From Symbiodinium natans (Eukaryota > Sar > Dinophyceae > Suessiales > Symbiodiniaceae): DNA of 64,000 bases. The DNA is taken from the NCBI GenBank assembly GCA_905221605.1, contig CAJNDS010000535.1, positions 256,001-320,000 of the forward strand, given 5' to 3'. Under the pieces are notes generated by a model. The model was given only the letters and a program-made list of their open reading frames with translations. It did no database searches and had not been told where the DNA came from. Below, piece after piece: positions 59,201 to 64,000 of this stretch (position 1 is the stretch's first letter; each line of letters starts with the position of its first letter). The position numbers and the translations under genes are program-made.

Positions 59201-59374
59201 TAAACCCTAAACCCTAAACCCTAAACCCTAAACCCTAAACCCTAAACCCTAAACCCTAAACCCTAAACCCTAAACCCTAAGTCCAAGAGCAAGTGTGTTC
59301 TCATGTGACAGGTCGGCTATGCGCGCGACGGGCAGGAAATGCCTGCTGCGGTCACCAGCCGAAGATCTGGCGAG
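51923..59374 (+). CDS. YTH-domain RNA-binding protein (11 short exons)
   Basis: Exons: 51923-51958 (GRWGIMYF, tentative), 52715-52765, 53343-53402, 53980-54013, 54421-54475, 54567-54591, 54699-54738, 55830-55876, 57090-57128, 57952-57990 and 59312-about 59374. Except at the first, tentative, exon the frame is kept throughout. The product has the YTH order: VITSNLGENVVKSVEHN, VWATQRKNEDALTDAF (first cage Trp), ILIFSVNKSGAFQGYARM, a W-containing segment (QIWEPSYSG), IPLE-VEWLRLQDVV, YLRNSLDGGRE and YARDGQE. YTH domains bind N6-methyladenosine in RNA through an aromatic cage, so an mRNA fate role is likely. Donors include GC (52766, 53403, 54476, 54739, 57129, 57991) and GT (54014, 54592, 55877). 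Parts outside the YTH domain were not identified; the 3' end probably continues. Confidence 0.82.
53237..53281. repeat. Homopolymer C45
   Basis: Uninterrupted run of 45 C between YTH exons 52765 and 53343, the longest homopolymer in the window. The assembled length is doubtful. Confidence 0.9.
55110..55379 (+). other. Protein-like open segment in a YTH-gene intron
   Basis: Frame with MADCARGDDGTVVVWREGEQ, then CNIIATDLPTLQIWADDEIF and VCCDVGRVQQLHV, TAG at 55377. Codon use is good. The DGTVVVW motif resembles a beta-propeller repeat strand, but a single one is not enough for a call. It lies between YTH exons 54738 and 55830 and does not continue that frame, so it may be a captured gene fragment. 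Confidence 0.35.
56301..56345. mobile_element. Fold-back element, family 1, half copy
   Basis: GGGATGTTCCCCCTTATATC followed by AACAGGTCTTAATAGGCATT matches the left half of 13859-13952 and 30903-30984; the right arm is missing. Confidence 0.4.
57255..57395. repeat. Nonamer array (GTTTAGGGA)n
   Basis: About 14 copies of GTTTAGGGA with two disruptions, inside TTTAGGG repeat in the YTH intron after exon 57090-57128. A two-base insertion into the telomere unit has been amplified. Confidence 0.88.
59189..59280. repeat. Interstitial (CCCTAAA)n array
   Basis: About 13 clean units ending about 30 bp before the YTH exon at 59312. The intron after that exon begins with TTTAGGG (59379 on), again the inverted layout. 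Confidence 0.9.
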
Positions 59375-60253
59375 GGCTTGGGGTTTAGGGTTTAGGGTTT
59401 AGGGTTTAGGGTTTAGGGTTTAGGGTTTGGGTTTTGGGTTTTGGGTTTCGGGTTTTTGGGTTGAGGCTGAGGGCTGCAGCAACTGCGGGAAACCCTTGTA
59501 GGAGAGATGTATGCGGGGTTTAACCCTAAACCCCAAACCCCAAACCCTAAACCCTAAACCCCAAACCCCAAACCCTAAACCTTAAACCCCAAACCCCAAA
59601 CCCTAAACCCTAAACCCCAAACCCTAAACCCTAAACCCTAAACCCTAAATCAGGGCCGGGTTGCGTGAGGTTTGAACCCGGGTCCATAACATGCAGGACT
59701 ATGAAACCATATAGCCTCTGAAGCCCCTAAATCCTCAGACCTGAGCCCTAAACCCTAAACCCTAAACCCTAAACCCTAAACCCTAAACCCTAAACCCTAA
59801 ACCCTAAACCCTAAACCCTAAACCCTAAACCTGAACACTGCAGACGGTAAACTTGCAGTCTAAACCCTAAACCCTGAAGCCCTCAAAGGTCTAGGGCTTA
59901 GGGCAGTTTAGGGCCTCTAAGGCACCCCTACAACGGACCCTTAATCTTATTCCCCTATAAGACCCCCATATATACCTTATACCTAAGGAGCCACTAAATA
60001 ACCCCTAACTTTCCCCTCAGGTCCCTTATAAGGGTCCCTTCTTTAATCCCTGAACCCTAACGCGCCAAGCCTTGGAACACTAGGGGTTATGGGGTTACGG
60101 TTCAGAGTTTAGGGTTTAGGGTTTGGAGTTTCGGGTTTCTTGTCGGGTTCATGTTGAGACAACATTCGCTGACGCACAGGCCGGCTATGCAGCAAAAAGC
60201 CAGCTACCTAATACGTGCGTTGACAGAGTTTCACCCTTAAACTCTCAATCCCC

Positions 60254-60439
60254 AACCTCTTATTCTTCGTTCACGAAATCGAAGGGGAAGAGCGAGTCGA
60301 CATTGACCAACTCGCATATCTACTTCAAGATCCTGCAATGTACGAGGAGCTGACTAACATGTCATCTTCGCAACAGTGGGCCCATTTCGAATCCGATTTG
60401 TTTGTTCTATGTCGGCATCGGTGCAGAAGGGGGTCATGA
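60254..60439 (+). other. Isolated coding-like segment
   Basis: The frame reads HEIEGEERVDIDQLAYLLQD, then PAMYEELTNMSSSQQWAHFE, ending TGA at 60437-60439. Composition and codon use are protein-like; no family recognised. The opposite strand is also open over part of it, so the call is modest. No phase-matched neighbour was found. Confidence 0.35.
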
Positions 60440-61000
60440 AGCACCCTATATCTGCTATGAAAGAGTTCGTCCTGGACAGCTTCGCTCAAGATACTTCCAC
60501 AGCAGTTGGCGTGACCCACGGCATCTTCTACCAGGGCTTCGGGTTTAGGATAAACCTAGGGTTTGAGGGGCTTAAACCCTAAAACCTAAACCCTAAACCC
60601 TAACTTAGAAACCCCCTGCCCCCTCTAATCGTAGAACCTGTTGTCTGAGGTTGGCGCCGAACTATGCCGACACTTTGATGTTCGGGCCGGGCACAAAGAC
60701 GTCTTGGGATTGTAATCAACCGTAAACCCAAGACCCTAAGCCCCAAACCCTAGATAGTGGATCTGTTGGACCCTGAAATTCCCTGGGCGTGAATCGGGTC
60801 TCACCTGTCAGTGTGGGGCGGTACAGGGGAGGGGTGTCATCATCCCGAATGGGCCTGAGCACCCATCCTGTGGACTCGCGGCTCTTGCCGCTGGCCTTGC
60901 CGGTGGTGAGGCGGGGATCCTTGCGTTAGGGTTTAGGGTTTAGGGTTTAGGGTTTAGGGTTTGGGGTTTAGGGTTTAGGGTTTAGGGTTTAGGGATTGAG

Positions 61001-61079
61001 GCGTTTGCCAGCTGCGCAGTTGACCGCACTGGACGAGGCGGCAGCACTCGACTGGCTTGCCGCCAATGAGTTCTTTGAG
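61001..61079 (+). CDS. Isolated exon, unassigned
   Basis: Acceptor GATTGAG, then a frame with LPAAQLTALDEAAALDWLAA and NEFFE and a GTCCCC donor. It is flanked by TTTAGGG array upstream, like many exons here. It could be a 3' exon of the YTH gene or of a following gene; the phase relation to 59374 is unknown. Confidence 0.4.
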
Positions 61080-62488
61080 GTCCCCAGTGCACTAGCCAAT
61101 CAGGCCAGGTTTGGTGGGATGTTGCCAACAAGGCCTCGGGCTACTCCTACCACAGGACAAACAGGTAGTTTTTTTTGGTCATAGGGTTGTTAAGGAGGGG
61201 GGTTCAAAGGGGGTATGTAACCCAAACTTCTTCCCTAAGGTTCCCTAGGTACCCAGCCCCCCCTTGAACGCTAAACCCTAAACCCTAAACCCCAAACCCC
61301 AAACCCGAACCCTCCCTTAAGAGCACTGTAAATAGGGTTGGGGATGCTCAGAAGGAGTGCAGTGGACTCAGGGAGTGGGTTTTGGGGGTTAGGGTTGGTA
61401 AAGCGTTTTAGGGTTTAGGCTTCCTGGGGGGGTTTGGGATGCAGATGTTAAGCTCCAGCCTCTGCAGGCACACAGCCCTTCGTGACTAAACCCAAACCCC
61501 TGAAGTATGAACCCTAAACCCTTACCCTCAGCCAGCTCAGCTCCAGAACCCTAGGCCTTACACTCTATAACAGCTTTGAGCCTCCTGAGCCCTACAGTAG
61601 CCGAAAGCTTTAAAAGAAAACAAACCTCTGTACCTTGATCAGGGTTTCGGGTTTAGGTTTTAGGGTCCAGGGTACTAAAAAAGCCCTAATCAGCCCTGAA
61701 CGGAATTTATGCTACAAGACCTACCCCGAGTCCCTGAACCCTCCTCCCTGCCCAAAAACCCTAAGCCCTACCCTAAACCCGAAGACCTAAACCCTAAACC
61801 CGAAGCCTTAAACCTTAAACCACGCAAAGGTCTACTTGGAAGACCCGAAGACCTACGAGCCCTGCCTGGCGCGACCGCCCAGTCTCACACGAGCCCATAT
61901 ACTACCTCTCCCCCCCCATTGATTCCCCCCGTTGAGTATGGGTTAGGGTTTTGTTCGGGAAAGGGGTGCGGGGGGAGTGGGGGATCCTAGAAAGTCCTCG
62001 GGTCGGGGAGCATCGGGGCTGGCAACGGGTCATAATTGTTGTTTCGGGGTTTAGGGTTTGCAGAGAAGATTGCTGCATCCTAGACACAGATGGCGGTTTA
62101 CGATATAAGTGGGTACCTTATTCGGGTGCTTACTGTGATAAGGGAATCCTACTGTTTGGGGATCTGCTTTGGGGGTCCCTTATTTTCGTAAACCCCCACG
62201 TGGGTAGCAGCAGCACATTAACGAAAGCGTTTGGTGCGAGCACTCCATGTTCTTCCCGTTCCGCACCCGCATGGCGAGACGAGTTTAGTCTCGTCCGGGC
62301 AACCCTTCTCAGAAAAAAAAAGAACCGGAAAAGGAGCTGAGCCTTTGTTGTCCGAAAAATCCACCGTATAATTGTAAAGAAACGGGCGGTCCTGCAGCTT
62401 CAGGGTTTAGGGCCTACGAACTAGTGTTTGGGCTTGTTACGTGGGGTTTAGGGTACAGGGCTGACGTTGTGCAGCTTGCTCCATCCAC
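61080..62488. other. Region without assignable genes
   Basis: Degenerate telomere-like repeats, a family 2 fold-back element at 62095-62195 (AAGGGAATCCTACTGTTTGG...GGGGTCCCTTA) and low-complexity proline-rich open frames near 61710-61900. No exon with good junctions was found. Confidence 0.45.
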
Positions 62489-62602
62489 ATGTTCGCCAGT
62501 GGCCGGACGTGTGGAAACTTCCGGAAAGAGGCTCATTGCTACTTTAACCTGGCCAGGAGGGTGATCAAACGTGCAAAGCGTCCTGAAACCCGTAAACCTT
62601 GA
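62489..62602 (+). other. Small open frame, unassigned
   Basis: 37 codons from ATG: MFASGRTCGNFRKEAHCYFN, then a basic tail LARRVIKRAKRPE and TGA. The Cys and His spacing is suggestive but fits no zinc-finger type I can name. Confidence 0.25.
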
Positions 62603-62989
62603 ACCCTGAGAGTCACAAGGCTTATAAACCCAACAGGCCCAAACCCCTGAATTTTAACAGCCTTACAGTCCCCACAACTTCTCAGCCCAACAGCGCTAGG
62701 TGAGGGTATTCAGAATGTGCCTGGAACCCTAAGCCCTAAGCCATCCTAAACCCTAAACCCTATGGTCTTTGTCACAGGGCGCTTTAGGGGTACAGAATCA
62801 CGACTCCTGTCTACACTGTTTACACCCAGAAAATCAAAAAACACCCTATACTCGATCAGTGTTAGGGATCCTTTTTTTTTTGGGTTATGGGTTTTCTTAT
62901 ATATAAACAAAAGGATCCTTTTTTCTTCCTAGGGGAACAGGGATTAAGTATAGGTGTAGGGTTTAGGGTAAGAAGCCCTGCACACCCAG

Positions 62990-63060
62990 GATGACCCAGC
63001 ACCCGTCCTGCCGCCGCCGGCGCAAGCCCGGCCAGGCCCAGCGCTCCACCATGCAGTGGC
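62990..63060 (+). other. Proline-rich exon-like segment
   Basis: Acceptor CACACCCAG followed by a frame DDPAPVLPPPAQARPGPALH; flanked by TTTAGGG at 62957-62968 and T/G runs at 63087-63117. No partner exons found. Confidence 0.3.
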
Positions 63061-63872
63061 GTTTTTTGTTTATTTTATTATAGTGTTTTTTTTTTTTTGG
63101 GGGGGGGGGGGGGGGGCGTGATTAGGAGTTACAGGCTTACGGTTAAGGGTTAGGGATGTAGGGTTTAGGGTTTTTTCGGCTTAGTCAAGGGTGGGTGAAC
63201 AGGGATGTAGACAAGAGCAATTGGCGCCGTTCGGGCCCCAATGGGCCCCCAAATGGGACTAGTGTCGAAAACGATCGGCCATCAGGGACTGTTCTCCGCT
63301 CACTCACGGCTTGCCGATGCCGCTCTGTCAAGTTATAAAACCCAAACCCTGAACCCTACGGAAACCAACCCTCTTCCTAGCAGCAGATCCCCTGTTGGCC
63401 TCAACCGTGTGTGTGTTTTCGGAGGTGTTCCCCCCTCCCCCTATTTTTGTTAAGCCCTCGCTTGCTCTTCCTTTACGTGGGGTTTGGGGTTTGGGGTTTA
63501 GGGTTTAAGGGTTTTGGGAGATAGGGATTTCATCATTCAGGGTTTTGGGGGGTTGATCCTTAAGTAGGGTAGGGCCACTGTAGCTTAAAGTTGTATAAGC
63601 CACAACCCCGAAATCCCAAACCCTAGCTAAACCCTCAACCCACTGCATCTAACTGCCCAGGATTCTCCAGACCCTTAACTGTACAAGCTCGACACCCTGA
63701 GCCCAAACCTGGGTGCAGGGTGTGGTAAACCTGGACGAAACATGAAACCCCAAAAGCCTAAACCCTAATCCCTAAACCTATAAATCCTTGTGTTCTTTTA
63801 GGACTTTTTATGTGGGTGTCGGGTTAAGGTTTATTGTTCCCTCGGCTACCGGCTCTTGCTTGTCAAGGCAAT

Positions 63873-63980
63873 CTTGGTAGCCCAGTAACCAATTATCATA
63901 AGGGCACGCATTCTTTGGCCTGGTTGCTTGAGACGGGAACCTCGAACCAGAAAAGGAAAGGGTACCACTGGGCTACCAAG
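63873..63980. mobile_element. Fold-back sequence with perfect 14-bp inverted repeats
   Basis: CTTGGTAGCCCAGT (63873-63886) and its exact reverse complement (63967-63980) bracket 80 bp. On the minus strand TAGCCCAGTGG resembles a tRNA A box and GGTTCGAGGTTCCC a B box, but they are only about 16 nt apart, too close for a tRNA. It may be a MITE or a tRNA-derived SINE remnant. Confidence 0.45.
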
Positions 63981-64000
63981 CAACTGAACAAAGCTCCAAA

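Noticed and set aside
63900-63985. A tRNA gene on the minus strand
   Set aside because: The box A and box B words are too close together and no acceptor stem can be drawn.

Overview
The window looks like nuclear DNA of a dinoflagellate, with Symbiodiniaceae or a relative as the best guess; another plastid-bearing alveolate cannot be excluded. The reasons are: telomere-type TTTAGGG/CCCTAAA repeats in both orientations throughout; genes cut into very short exons with AG|GC...AG|G and AG|GT...AG|G junctions and one GA donor; proteins with tandem AP2-like repeats; a decayed dinoflagellate-style non-LTR reverse transcriptase; and a decayed insertion of a plastid psbC gene. Nothing is bacterial, so most long open frames are shadows and real coding sequence had to be assembled exon by exon.

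Layout. (1) 1-12,400: a 5.1-kb tandem duplication. Each gene begins with small exons in one unit and ends, across the unit boundary, with a large AP2-repeat exon in the next. One partial copy (121-1364), two longer copies (2378-6544, 7538-11684) and a truncated third unit are present. Two of its introns share imperfect terminal inverted repeats, as introner-type introns do. (2) 12,738-38,708: one gene of 22 recognised exons (25-78 nt, 993 nt in total including the stop) that joins in one frame to give a complete Obg-type GTPase domain (G1 to G5) and an Obg C-terminal-like domain. About 96% of the locus is intron. Many introns start with (TTTAGGG)n and end with (CCCTAAA)n, so their ends are self-complementary. 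The introns also hold a psbC fragment, a reverse-transcriptase remnant, a gag-like remnant, fold-back elements and long microsatellites. (3) 38,709-41,799: degenerate telomere-like repeat, almost no coding signal. (4) 41,800-51,730: a region bounded by two copies of a roughly 265-bp direct repeat. It holds copia-like gag fragments, a novel cluster of small palindromic repeats (45.7-48.3 kb), an unidentified multi-exon gene (47.8-49.65 kb) and, on the minus strand, a decayed pseudokinase. (5) 51,900-59,400: a second gene of short exons, encoding a YTH (m6A-reader) domain. (6) 59,400-64,000: isolated exon-like segments and repeats.

The recognised genes do not form a pathway. AP2-like proteins would bind DNA, Obg GTPases act in ribosome assembly (often in organelles), and YTH proteins bind methylated RNA. 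What unites the window is its architecture: telomere-like sequence and inverted-repeat introns have spread through all three gene families. All exon boundaries are inferred from reading frame, AG acceptors and family knowledge; no transcript data were available.
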